DNA of 8,941 nt, taken from NCBI GenBank assembly GCA_028700875.1, contig JAQVRW010000106.1, forward strand, positions 1 through 8,941. Reading direction: 5' to 3'. The translations under genes and the position numbers were made by a program. Shown piece after piece: positions 1 to 6,508 of the stretch. The DNA comes from Candidatus Zixiibacteriota bacterium. Its GTDB lineage: Bacteria > Zixibacteria > MSB-5A5 > GN15 > JAAZOE01. The notes beneath the pieces were generated by a model, which searched no databases, had not been told where the DNA came from, and saw nothing but the letters and a program-made list of their open reading frames with translations. How positions within the stretch are numbered: the first letter of the stretch is position 1; each line of letters opens with the position of its first letter.

Positions 1-111
1 GCGGGCGCATCGCTGATTCCATTCTCTCGGCTCCCGCATCCGCTTGTACGCCGTGTAGGGCCACACCACCAGGTAAAGCAGGTTGACGGCGATTTTATAA
101 ACGGTCAGCAT
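1..111 (-). CDS. waaA: Probable 3-deoxy-D-manno-octulosonic acid (Kdo) transferase, N-terminal fragment
   Basis: Only the first 37 codons lie in the window; the gene continues past the left edge. The ATG at 111-109 overlaps the lpxB stop codon by 7 bases in another frame, and an AGGAG stands about 11 bases upstream. The visible peptide starts MLTVYKIAVNLLYL, a hydrophobic segment at about residues 4-18, then a basic stretch with REWNQR. This resembles the N-terminus of Kdo transferases (WaaA/KdtA), which have a membrane anchor followed by a short basic region with a W/Y-x-x-R motif ahead of the glycosyltransferase domain. WaaA attaches Kdo to the lipid A precursor at the cytoplasmic face of the inner membrane, and its gene often follows lpxB, so context supports the call. 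The fragment contains no catalytic residue. Another membrane-anchored late lipid A enzyme, such as an acyltransferase, remains possible. Confidence 0.5.
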   Translation of the reverse strand, partial: MLTVYKIAVNLLYLVVWPYTAYKRMREPREWNQRCAR

Positions 112-1244
112 AACCGGACCCGCTCCTGAATGGCGGCCCAGGCGTTCCGTCCCGCGTTCCCCGAACCCAGCGCCTCGCGCACGGACATCAGGCCGTGCAC
201 CATCGTATCGTACCGCGTCTTGTCCTGCAGCAACTGTAATGCCTGCGTAGCGATCGTCTCGGCCGTCGCCGCCGACTGAATCAATTCCGGCACGATCTTC
301 CGCCCGGCGATGATATTCACCATCCCGATACTGTCCACCGACACCAGCCTGCGCGCGATCTGGTAGGTGGCGAAACCCGTCTTATAGACGACGATCATCG
401 GCGTGCCGAAATAGGCCGCCTCGACCGTGGCCGTCCCCGATGAGGTGACGACCAGGTCGGATGCCGAGAGCATCTCCGGCGTCACCCCCGCGCGGATATC
501 GATCTTGCGTGGGCCGATGATCTTTCGATAGATTTCGATATCGATTCCTGGCACGGCGGCCAGCATCAGCCGCACGTCGCGCAATTTGTTTACGATTATA
601 TCCGCCGCGCCCGTCATCACCGGAAGCATCCGCCTGATTTCCTGTATGCGCGATCCGGGCAGAATGGCGATGATCCGTTCGCTTCCGCCGTATCCCAGCT
701 TTGCCCGGCAGGATGTCTTGTCGGGAATGTCGCGGTAGCGGTCCACCAGGGGATGGCCGACAAAATGCGCCTCGATGCCGTGCTCGCGAAAGAATTTCTC
801 CTCGAACGGGAAGATCACCAGCATCAGGTCGATCAACCGCTTGATGGCCGCCACCCGTCCTTTTCCCCAGGCCCAGACCTGCGGCGAGATGTAATAGATG
901 ATCGGAATCCCCAGCGGTTTGATTCGCTTCGCCAGCCGCAGATTGAAACCGGGATAATCCATGAGAATAACCGCCTTGGGACGACGTTCGGCGATCATTC
1001 CCACCGTGCGGACCATCAGGCGGCGGAAGAAGAAAAGCTTGGGCACGACCTCGAAAAATCCCATGACGGCCAGATCGCGGCAATCCGCGATCGGCTTCAG
1101 CCCGGCCTGCTGCATCAACGGCCCGCCCAAACCGAACAGGCCGATATCGGGACAATCCCGCCGAATTTCGTCGATAAGGTTTTTCCCGGGAAAATCGGCC
1201 GATGGGTCGCCGGCCGCGATGAATATCCAGCCGTTATCGCTCAT
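105..1244 (-). CDS. lpxB: Lipid-A-disaccharide synthase
   Basis: LpxB is a GT19 glycosyltransferase. It joins UDP-2,3-diacylglucosamine to lipid X to make the beta-1,6 lipid A disaccharide at the inner face of the cytoplasmic membrane. The 379-aa protein has the family length and its signatures in order: MGFFEVV (61-67), DYPGFNLRLAK (96-106), SPQVWAWG (120-127), VIFPFE (143-148), VGHPLVD (162-168), LPGSR..EI (195-203) and SSGTATVE (268-275). The N-terminal loop is unusual: GDPSAD at 12-17 replaces the GEASGD seen in most LpxB proteins. I chose the ATG at 1244, just after an AGGGA, over a TTG one codon upstream. The start overlaps the stop of the preceding oxidoreductase gene by 11 bases and the end overlaps the next gene by 7, so translational coupling is likely. 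Product call is very secure; the loop change is the only oddity. Confidence 0.96.
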   Translation of the reverse strand: MSDNGWIFIAAGDPSADFPGKNLIDEIRRDCPDIGLFGLGGPLMQQAGLKPIADCRDLAVMGFFEVVPKLFFFRRLMVRTVGMIAERRPKAVILMDYPGFNLRLAKRIKPLGIPIIYYISPQVWAWGKGRVAAIKRLIDLMLVIFPFEEKFFREHGIEAHFVGHPLVDRYRDIPDKTSCRAKLGYGGSERIIAILPGSRIQEIRRMLPVMTGAADIIVNKLRDVRLMLAAVPGIDIEIYRKIIGPRKIDIRAGVTPEMLSASDLVVTSSGTATVEAAYFGTPMIVVYKTGFATYQIARRLVSVDSIGMVNIIAGRKIVPELIQSAATAETIATQALQLLQDKTRYDTMVHGLMSVREALGSGNAGRNAWAAIQERVRLC

Positions 1245-2226
1245 CAATCCCTGACCGGCCGTCCGGATTCTGGCTCTGAGCGATCACGGCCAGCGCCACG
1301 GCCAGAGCCTCGCGTCCTTCCCGGCCGGTGACCGCCACCGGGCGATCGCGGCGAATCGCCGCGGCAAACGCGGCCAGTTCGGCCTGCAACATATCCTGCG
1401 ACTTGTCCCCGACCTGGCGATATCCCAGATTGCGTCCCGATAATCCCAGCGGCACGGCCAACTCGTCGTCCTGCGGGGCGCCCTCCAGCATCCGGTAAAG
1501 ATCGGCCTGCTTTTCCGTAAAATCCAGCGAATAGTACCCGGAATTTTGGAAGATGCGCAGCTTGCGCATCGGGCGAAGCGATATCCGGCTGGCGGTCAAA
1601 TTGGCCACCGCCCCGTTGGCGAAGGTCAGTCGGGCATTGGCGATATCGACCGTGTCGGAAACCACCGCCACCGCCGAGGCGTCGATATGACGCACCGGGC
1701 TTTTAATCAGATGCAGCGCCAGATCGATATCGTGAATCATCAAATCGAGCACCACCGCCACGTCGGCCCCGCGCGGATTGAACGCGGCCAGGCGATGCGC
1801 CTCGATAAAGCGGGGGGTGATGTCATACCCGGCCAGCGCCGTCACCGCCGGATTGAATCGCTCGATATGCCCCACCATCAGGGTCACGCCGGCGGCATCG
1901 GCCGCGGCAATCACGCGATCCGCTTCTTCCAAAGTCGCCGTGATCGGTTTCTCGATCAGCACGTGACGGCCGGCGGCGATGATCTTCAGGGCCACCTCAC
2001 TGTGGTCGGACGTCGTGACCGCCACCGACAGGGCGTCGCACTCGCCGATCAGGGCTTCCGGCGTCGGAAACGCCCGGCAATGCAAATCAGCCGCTACCTG
2101 TTCCGCTCGGGTCGGGACGCGATCATAAACCCCGACCAGCTCCAGGTCCTCGAGAACGGACGCCCAACGGGCATGGTGCCGCCCCAGCGACCCGACTCCG
2201 ATTACGCCGTATCTTGTTTTTCCCAT
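1234..2226 (-). CDS. Gfo/Idh/MocA oxidoreductase, UDP-GlcNAc 3-dehydrogenase-like (GnnA type)
   Basis: This is a 330-aa NAD(P)-dependent sugar oxidoreductase. Its Rossmann motif GVGSLGRHHA is at 10-19, the family EKP with the catalytic lysine at 92-94 (K93), GHIERFNPA at 119-127, and an active-site helix DLMIHDIDLALH at 161-172. The GHIERFNPA and IHDIDL motifs are characteristic of members annotated as UDP-N-acetylglucosamine 3-dehydrogenases. The gene lies between lpxA and lpxB. In Acidithiobacillus ferrooxidans that position holds gnnA and gnnB, which oxidise and then transaminate UDP-GlcNAc at C3, giving lipid A with amide-linked acyl chains at that position. No gnnB aminotransferase is present here, so the sugar substrate remains an inference. 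The start is the ATG at 2226, because a GGAGG lies 5 bases before it; an in-frame ATG at 2238 has no comparable site. The lpxA stop is about 36 bases upstream, so the gene is in the operon. Confidence 0.85.
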   Translation of the reverse strand: MGKTRYGVIGVGSLGRHHARWASVLEDLELVGVYDRVPTRAEQVAADLHCRAFPTPEALIGECDALSVAVTTSDHSEVALKIIAAGRHVLIEKPITATLEEADRVIAAADAAGVTLMVGHIERFNPAVTALAGYDITPRFIEAHRLAAFNPRGADVAVVLDLMIHDIDLALHLIKSPVRHIDASAVAVVSDTVDIANARLTFANGAVANLTASRISLRPMRKLRIFQNSGYYSLDFTEKQADLYRMLEGAPQDDELAVPLGLSGRNLGYRQVGDKSQDMLQAELAAFAAAIRRDRPVAVTGREGREALAVALAVIAQSQNPDGRSGIDER

Positions 2227-2262
2227 GACCGCCTCCATGCTGCCGTATGCCGGACCGGCCGC

Positions 2263-3030
2263 CTATTTGACCATGCCGCGCGGGGAGGTCTCCACGAACG
2301 TGATGATTTCCTGGACCTCGGGAATTTGCTCCACCTCGACGCGGAGGCGCTCCAACGCCTGCGTGGTATTGAGGCGCGAGAAGAACAGAATCTTGAAAGT
2401 CTTTTGCAGCGCCTGGATCGTTTCCTTGGAGAAATTGCGCCGTTTGAGCCCCACCTGATTCAACCCGATCACCTTCAACGGATGCCCGCCGACCAGAGAA
2501 TACGGGCAGATGTCCTGCTGAGCGCGGAACCCGCCGCCGATCATGCAATGGGCGCCGATCCGCACGAACTGATGCACTGGAACTAAGCCGCCGATGATGG
2601 CGTACCGATCGACATGGACATGCCCGCCCAAATTGACGGAATTGGCCATGATGACATGATCGCCGAGTTTGCAGTCGTGGGCAACGTGCGCGTAGGCCAT
2701 GAGAAAACAATCACGGCCGACATCCGAGGAACCGCTTTCCCTGGTGCCCCGGTTGACCGTGACGTATTCGCGAAGGACCGTATTGTCGCCGATCACCGCG
2801 ATCGTTTCCTCGCCGCCGAATTTCAGATCCTGGGGCAGGGTGCCGATGACCGCGCCGTGGGAAATCCGTACGTTCTTGCCGATTCGGGCTCCGGAGGCGA
2901 TGAGCGCTCCGGAGGCGATGTGCGTACCCTCGCCGATAGTCACGTTCTCTTCGATGATCGTATACGGCCCCACTTCGACCGTTTCATGCAACTCCGCCTT
3001 GGGAGATATGATTGCCGTAGGATGTATCAT
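2263..3030 (-). CDS. lpxA: Acyl-ACP--UDP-N-acetylglucosamine O-acyltransferase
   Basis: LpxA transfers a 3-hydroxyacyl chain from ACP to C3 of UDP-GlcNAc (or to a 3-amino analogue), the first step of lipid A synthesis, in the cytoplasm. The 255-aa protein starts MIHPTAIISP and shows left-handed beta-helix hexapeptide repeats through about residue 180, followed by a helical tail with GLKRRNFS (194-201). The catalytic dyad region AHVAHD places H118 at the position of E. coli H125. H137 and H153 match E. coli H144 and H160. G166 aligns with E. coli G173, the hydrocarbon-ruler residue. The ATG overlaps the stop of the lpxC-fabZ gene in an ATGA arrangement, a typical translational coupling. Length and motifs are normal, so the family call is secure. 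Whether the acceptor is UDP-GlcNAc or UDP-GlcNAc3N cannot be read from the sequence alone. Confidence 0.97.
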   Translation of the reverse strand: MIHPTAIISPKAELHETVEVGPYTIIEENVTIGEGTHIASGALIASGARIGKNVRISHGAVIGTLPQDLKFGGEETIAVIGDNTVLREYVTVNRGTRESGSSDVGRDCFLMAYAHVAHDCKLGDHVIMANSVNLGGHVHVDRYAIIGGLVPVHQFVRIGAHCMIGGGFRAQQDICPYSLVGGHPLKVIGLNQVGLKRRNFSKETIQALQKTFKILFFSRLNTTQALERLRVEVEQIPEVQEIITFVETSPRGMVK

Positions 3031-4418
3031 TTGTCCACCACCGTCGCCATGAATGTCGCCTCCGCCACCAGCGCATCGTCCACGAATGTCTTGCCCTGCA
3101 TCCGGCAGGTGTTACGGCGGAAAGACAACATTTCCAGTTCAAATCTGAGTTGATCGCCGGGGGTCACCGGCTTGCGGAATTTGACCCCGTCGATCGACAT
3201 GAAGTACACTACTTTCGCTTCGGGATTCTCCACCGCGTTCAGAAGCAGCACGCCGCCGGCCTGGGCCATCGCTTCCAGAATCATCACCCCCGGCATGATC
3301 GGATGGCCGGGGAAATGGCCCTGGAAGAACGGCTCGTTGATGGTCACGTTCTTGATCGCCACCACCTTCTTTTCCGGCTCCAGATCGAGGATGCGGTCGA
3401 TCATCAGGAAAGGATACCGATGGGGCATGATCTTCAGGATGCCGTTGATATCCAGGAAGGCCTCGGTCTTCTTCGTCTGGAAACGGCTGGCGATCTGTCT
3501 CTTCTGATACAGCGAGCGCAATTTTTTCACCAGCGCCACGTTCGCCTTGTGTCCCGACCGCCCGGCCAAAACGTGCCCTTTGATCGGCACCCCGATAAGC
3601 GTCAAATCGCCGATCAAATCCAGCGCCTTGTGCCGAACCGGTTCGTTGTAAAACCGCAGCGGCAGATCGTTGATGATGCCTGTCCGGCCGACAAAGACTT
3701 CCCCCTCGATCCCCAGCAGCGACCGAATCCGATCGACCTCGATCTGGCCCCCTTTGAGATCATAGATGACCATGGCGTTGTCCAGGCTGCCGCCTTTGAT
3801 CAGTCCCTGGTTCTTCAGCATCTCCACTTCCGACAGGAAGCAGAATGTCCGCGCCGGGGCGAACTCCTCGGCGAACTCCTTCTCCAGATCCACCAGCGAC
3901 GTGTACTGCGTTCCCAGAGCCGGGTTGGCGAAATCGATCATGAACGTGATGCGGAACTCATCGGACGGCAGCACGACGATATCGACCCGCCGCTCCGGTT
4001 CGGAATACGACATGGGCGTGTCGATTTCCAGATAGGCCTTGTCCTCGTCGAAATCGACCAGACCAGCCTCCTGCAGGACCTCCACGAATGGCAGCGCCGA
4101 ACCGTCCACCACGGGCGGTTCCGGACCGGACATCGCAATCAGGACATTGTCGATTCCCAGGCCCGTCAACGCCGCCAGGGCATGCTCCACCGTATGCACC
4201 TTGGCTTCACCGATACCGATGGTCGTTCCCCGCGAAATATCGATCACGTGGTCGATATCGGCCGGGATCGGTTGCGATCCCGGCAGGTCGGTCCGCAAGA
4301 ACTTGATTCCGTGATCCGCCGCCGCCGGTTTGAACGTGATCGTGCAGGTCTCGCCGGTATGCAACCCGACACCCGTCAGGCTGGCTTCGCGTGCGATCGT
4401 CCGCTTCTTTGTGTACAT
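3027..4418 (-). CDS. lpxC-fabZ: Bifunctional UDP-3-O-acyl-GlcNAc deacetylase / 3-hydroxyacyl-ACP dehydratase
   Basis: This 463-aa fusion joins two cytoplasmic enzymes. Residues 1 to about 305 are LpxC, the zinc deacetylase that commits UDP-3-O-acyl-GlcNAc to lipid A. HTVEHA holds E78 and zinc ligand H79; RHKALDLIGD holds zinc ligands H263 and D267; SGHKAN holds the catalytic-type H290. Residues about 318-463 are FabZ, the 3-hydroxyacyl-ACP dehydratase of fatty acid synthesis, with MPHRYPFLMIDR (331-342), catalytic H368 in GHFPGHP and E382 in LEAMAQ. The linker is only about 10-15 residues. Such fusions are well known in Bacteroidetes and related phyla. LpxC and FabZ sit at a branch where both pathways use 3-hydroxyacyl-ACP, so fusing them may help balance phospholipid and lipid A supply. 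The ATG at 4418 follows AAGG at about 10 bases. This is the first gene of the minus-strand operon, with a promoter just upstream. Confidence 0.97.
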   Translation of the reverse strand: MYTKKRTIAREASLTGVGLHTGETCTITFKPAAADHGIKFLRTDLPGSQPIPADIDHVIDISRGTTIGIGEAKVHTVEHALAALTGLGIDNVLIAMSGPEPPVVDGSALPFVEVLQEAGLVDFDEDKAYLEIDTPMSYSEPERRVDIVVLPSDEFRITFMIDFANPALGTQYTSLVDLEKEFAEEFAPARTFCFLSEVEMLKNQGLIKGGSLDNAMVIYDLKGGQIEVDRIRSLLGIEGEVFVGRTGIINDLPLRFYNEPVRHKALDLIGDLTLIGVPIKGHVLAGRSGHKANVALVKKLRSLYQKRQIASRFQTKKTEAFLDINGILKIMPHRYPFLMIDRILDLEPEKKVVAIKNVTINEPFFQGHFPGHPIMPGVMILEAMAQAGGVLLLNAVENPEAKVVYFMSIDGVKFRKPVTPGDQLRFELEMLSFRRNTCRMQGKTFVDDALVAEATFMATVVDK

Positions 4419-4445
4419 ATCACCGCCTTAGGTAAACAGAAAACT

Positions 4446-4474
4446 ATGATAGACAAATCCTCGACCCGTATCAA
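4446..4474 (-). promoter_or_regulatory. Sigma70-type promoter of the lipid A operon
   Basis: Read on the minus strand, a TTGATA -35 box (4474-4469) and a TATCAT -10 box (4451-4446) are separated by exactly 17 bases. Transcription would begin near 4439, giving a leader of about 20 bases before the lpxC-fabZ start at 4418. Box match, spacing and position all fit a housekeeping promoter driving the operon. No start site is measured. Confidence 0.65.
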
Positions 4475-4491
4475 GCAAAAAAACCGGCGTG

Positions 4492-4508
4492 CGGATGGCG
4501 ACGGATGG
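4492..4508. repeat. Phased direct repeat between divergent promoters
   Basis: CGGATGG occurs at 4492-4498 and again at 4502-4508, a 10-base period, so both copies lie on the same face of the helix. The pair sits upstream of both divergent -35 boxes. This could be a binding site for a regulator touching both operons, or chance similarity in GC-rich DNA. No regulator gene is adjacent. Confidence 0.4.
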
Positions 4509-4530
4509 TCGCGTTTTTCATATTCGGGGC

Positions 4531-4558
4531 TTGACTGGCGACGAAAAACGCTTATGTT
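4531..4558 (+). promoter_or_regulatory. Putative sigma70-type promoter for the outer-membrane protein gene at 4591
   Basis: TTGACT (4531-4536) and TATGTT (4553-4558) are separated by 16 bases, and the coding start follows 32 bases after the -10 box, with GGGAGG in between. The -35 is five of six to consensus; the -10 is weaker. It is the best candidate in the divergent gap for plus-strand transcription. Confidence 0.5.
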
Positions 4559-4590
4559 TGGCGGACTCGAATAGTGTGCAGGGAGGTGTC

Positions 4591-5730
4591 ATGCGGGGAA
4601 TTAACGTCCGCCTTACGGCGTATTGTTTTGTTTTTCTATTTTTCGCGGCCTTATGTCCGCCATCCGTCGCCAAGGAAACGGGCACGATTATCCTCAAAGA
4701 CGGCGCGCGCTTTGCGGACGTCGCCTATCGAATCGACAAGTACTTCAAAGTCGTAAGGTTCACCGTCTCGGGAGAAGGGAAGAACAAAGCTGTCTCCTTC
4801 GGCAATATCGAAGCCATTCTTGATGCCGCCGGGAATAATCGGGCGCCGGAACTGTTGCAGGAGTATTATCGACCGAATGGGACCGCCGCATCAGCCGCGG
4901 TTCCGATAAAGCCGGCGGATACGCCGCCTGCGACGTCACCCTCCCCGGTGGCGACGGGAGATAGTCTCCTGTCCGCGGAACGGGGCGTCCCTGTGGCCGT
5001 TTCCGACACCGTTTCACCGGTTTCTTCCCCGCCGGCCGCGGCAACGGCGAATCTTCAGCCCGCCCCGAAGCCGGCGCAACCGCCCGAACCGTGGAGACCC
5101 GAAACGGATAACGTCTACCGCGAAGGCAGAAAGAGGTTGTGGACGGGCGGACTTTGTCTGTTCGGCAACTTCAGCGTTCCTGTCGGCGACTGGTATACGG
5201 ATGTCAATGCCGGCATGGGGTATGAGGCCGACTTATTCCTGTGCGTTTCGCGGCATATCGCGCTACGGGCGCATATCTCGCGGTCCGGATTGAACGTCGA
5301 TGATTCGTTCTATGACATACTCCTGCCCGGTGAAGGTTGGGAGTTGATGAGCGAAAAATCGGAATTGACGGTCAGCCGTTACATGCTCATGGCTCAGTAC
5401 AACGACCCGGCTTTGGACAAAACGCTGACCGAGGTCCGCCCCTATATCATGTTCGGGATGGGAGTGGTTCGTGAGGCGCAATCACTGTCGGCCTCCGCGC
5501 GCTATACGGCCACCGGGGAATGGGCCTATACGGAAGGGGATAAAACCGACAACCGCTTTGCCATGACATCGGGCGTTGGTTTGGTTTGGAAAATCGGGAG
5601 GAATCTGGGCTTTGACCTTGAGGGCGCGGCCGACATGATCTTCATCCCAACCGAATATCAGTACGGGGAATCGGCGTCCGCCACCGCCTATATTATAGAT
5701 TTCAAAGCGGGGCTGCTCTATCTCTTCTGA
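4591..5730 (+). CDS. Exported outer-membrane beta-barrel protein with N-terminal periplasmic domain
   Basis: I do not recognise a named family for this 379-aa protein. A signal peptide is clear: basic MRGINVR, a hydrophobic core at about 8-21, and likely cleavage after PSVA near residue 27. Residues about 30-82 (GTIILKDG to the AILDAAG stretch) look like a small beta-rich domain. Residues about 92-172 are rich in Pro, Ala, Ser and Thr and form a flexible linker. From about 180 onward, alternating amphipathic strands with glycines and aromatics end in AGLLYLF, whose terminal Phe is the usual BAM-recognised beta-signal, so the C-terminal half is a probable eight-strand-like barrel. The start at 4591 was chosen because GGGAGG precedes it by 4 bases and it opens the signal peptide; the upstream in-frame extension to 4489 would cross the putative promoter. 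A lipoprotein gene follows after 26 bases, probably in the same transcript. Confidence 0.85.
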   Translation: MRGINVRLTAYCFVFLFFAALCPPSVAKETGTIILKDGARFADVAYRIDKYFKVVRFTVSGEGKNKAVSFGNIEAILDAAGNNRAPELLQEYYRPNGTAASAAVPIKPADTPPATSPSPVATGDSLLSAERGVPVAVSDTVSPVSSPPAAATANLQPAPKPAQPPEPWRPETDNVYREGRKRLWTGGLCLFGNFSVPVGDWYTDVNAGMGYEADLFLCVSRHIALRAHISRSGLNVDDSFYDILLPGEGWELMSEKSELTVSRYMLMAQYNDPALDKTLTEVRPYIMFGMGVVREAQSLSASARYTATGEWAYTEGDKTDNRFAMTSGVGLVWKIGRNLGFDLEGAADMIFIPTEYQYGESASATAYIIDFKAGLLYLF

Positions 5731-5756
5731 TCGTATCGTTAAAGGAGGACGAAAGA

Positions 5757-6293
5757 ATGCGTCGTATTTCATTGTGTGCCGTTATGGTTATCGTCGGGGC
5801 CATGCTCTTCGGCGGTTGCTCACGGTATGTCATCACGCAGGATTTGACGGAGCCGATCGGGCCGAGACCGACTTGTTATATAGGGGAAGTCCGCGATGAG
5901 TTGCCGGTCGATTTCGAGGCTTCAAAGAAACCGAGCCAGGAGGTCGTCGAAGGATTCCGGAAAGTATTGGGCCAGGAATTGGTCAAGAAGGATTTTTTCA
6001 GTTTTGCCGATAAATCAGACTCCAGCAAAATGCAGTATATGCTGACCGGGGCCATTCTCGGTTATAAAAAAGGAAGCGGCACGCTGCGGTTCTTCTTCGG
6101 AAACTGGGCCGGCGGCGCCGAAGTCAAAACCTCGCTGGAGTTCCGCAATAAGAGCACCGGAGCCGTCATCTTTTCGGGCAATTTCACCGGCACTGTCACC
6201 AGTTGGGCGGAATCTGGCGACAAGATGTTTCTACAAGTGGCCAAGGATTTTGCCAAAAAACTGCGCAACGAAGCCAAAAACATGAAGAAATAG
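5757..6293 (+). CDS. Putative lipoprotein, DUF4410-like
   Basis: This 178-aa protein opens with a short basic and hydrophobic leader and LFGGC, putting the lipidated cysteine at residue 21. Phe at -3 is less usual than Leu, so the lipobox is acceptable rather than ideal. The mature part contains a region predicted to pair helix and strands (about 60-85), then LTGAILGYKKGSGTLRFF and GNWAGGAE (96-122), then a stretch with FRNKSTGAVIFSGNF (129-143). The G-x-G-x-x-R plus glycine-rich turn followed by a 'TG-x-V' strand recalls DUF4410 lipoproteins, whose function is unknown. Translation signal is strong: AAAGGAGG 8 bases before the ATG. It begins 26 bases after the upstream barrel gene with no terminator between, so the two are probably co-transcribed and may act together at the outer membrane. 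The tail (about 158-178) is lysine-rich and helical. Confidence 0.75.
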   Translation: MRRISLCAVMVIVGAMLFGGCSRYVITQDLTEPIGPRPTCYIGEVRDELPVDFEASKKPSQEVVEGFRKVLGQELVKKDFFSFADKSDSSKMQYMLTGAILGYKKGSGTLRFFFGNWAGGAEVKTSLEFRNKSTGAVIFSGNFTGTVTSWAESGDKMFLQVAKDFAKKLRNEAKNMKK

Positions 6294-6508
6294 AGCGTTG
6301 CCGTATTCCTCTCACCGATCGGCCGCTCGAACCGGGCCGACGGCGGAGCCTGATGGCCATGCACCCGGCGTGGTTGAGTTCTGCGGCAATTCGACACCGG
6401 GTATGGACCGGTGTCGATCCCGCACAGGCACGCCAGCGTCAACCGGGGAACAGGTCGCGTCCCCCCGTGTATAAAAAAGCAAAAGGTTTTTATTGGGGGA
6501 CAGCCGCC
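6294..6508 (+). other. Intergenic leader between lipoprotein and second barrel gene
   Basis: These 215 bases carry an open frame that extends upstream of the next gene, but it lacks a ribosome site and reads as unstructured Arg/Pro-rich sequence, so I treat it as noncoding. It holds a weak 6-bp stem (TCGGCC 6319-6324 with GGCCGA 6335-6340) and the stronger inverted repeat listed separately. A TATAAA at 6470-6475 resembles a -10 box but has no matching -35, so an independent promoter is not demonstrated. Confidence 0.6.
6391..6417. repeat. Perfect 10-bp inverted repeat
   Basis: TCGACACCGG (6391-6400) and CCGGTGTCGA (6408-6417) are exact reverse complements around a 7-base spacer, GTATGGA. There is no T-tract after it, so it is not a standard rho-independent terminator. 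It could be an mRNA hairpin protecting the upstream two-gene transcript, a weak terminator, or an operator for the gene at 6509, which starts 91 bases later. Confidence 0.7.

Noticed and set aside
1546..2586. Plus-strand open frame of 346 codons opposite the oxidoreductase and lpxA
   Set aside because: It spans two well-supported minus-strand genes and their junction, and has His/Arg-rich low-complexity translation and no ribosome site.
3150..4574. Long plus-strand open frame of 474 codons opposite lpxC-fabZ
   Set aside because: It is antisense to a gene with complete catalytic motifs. Its translation is rich in His, Arg, Gln and Asp with no domain, typical of a shadow frame in GC-rich DNA.
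6203..6508. Upstream extension of the second barrel gene
   Set aside because: It would overlap the lipoprotein gene by 91 bases and place the signal peptide internally; the ATG at 6509 has a ribosome site and opens the signal peptide.
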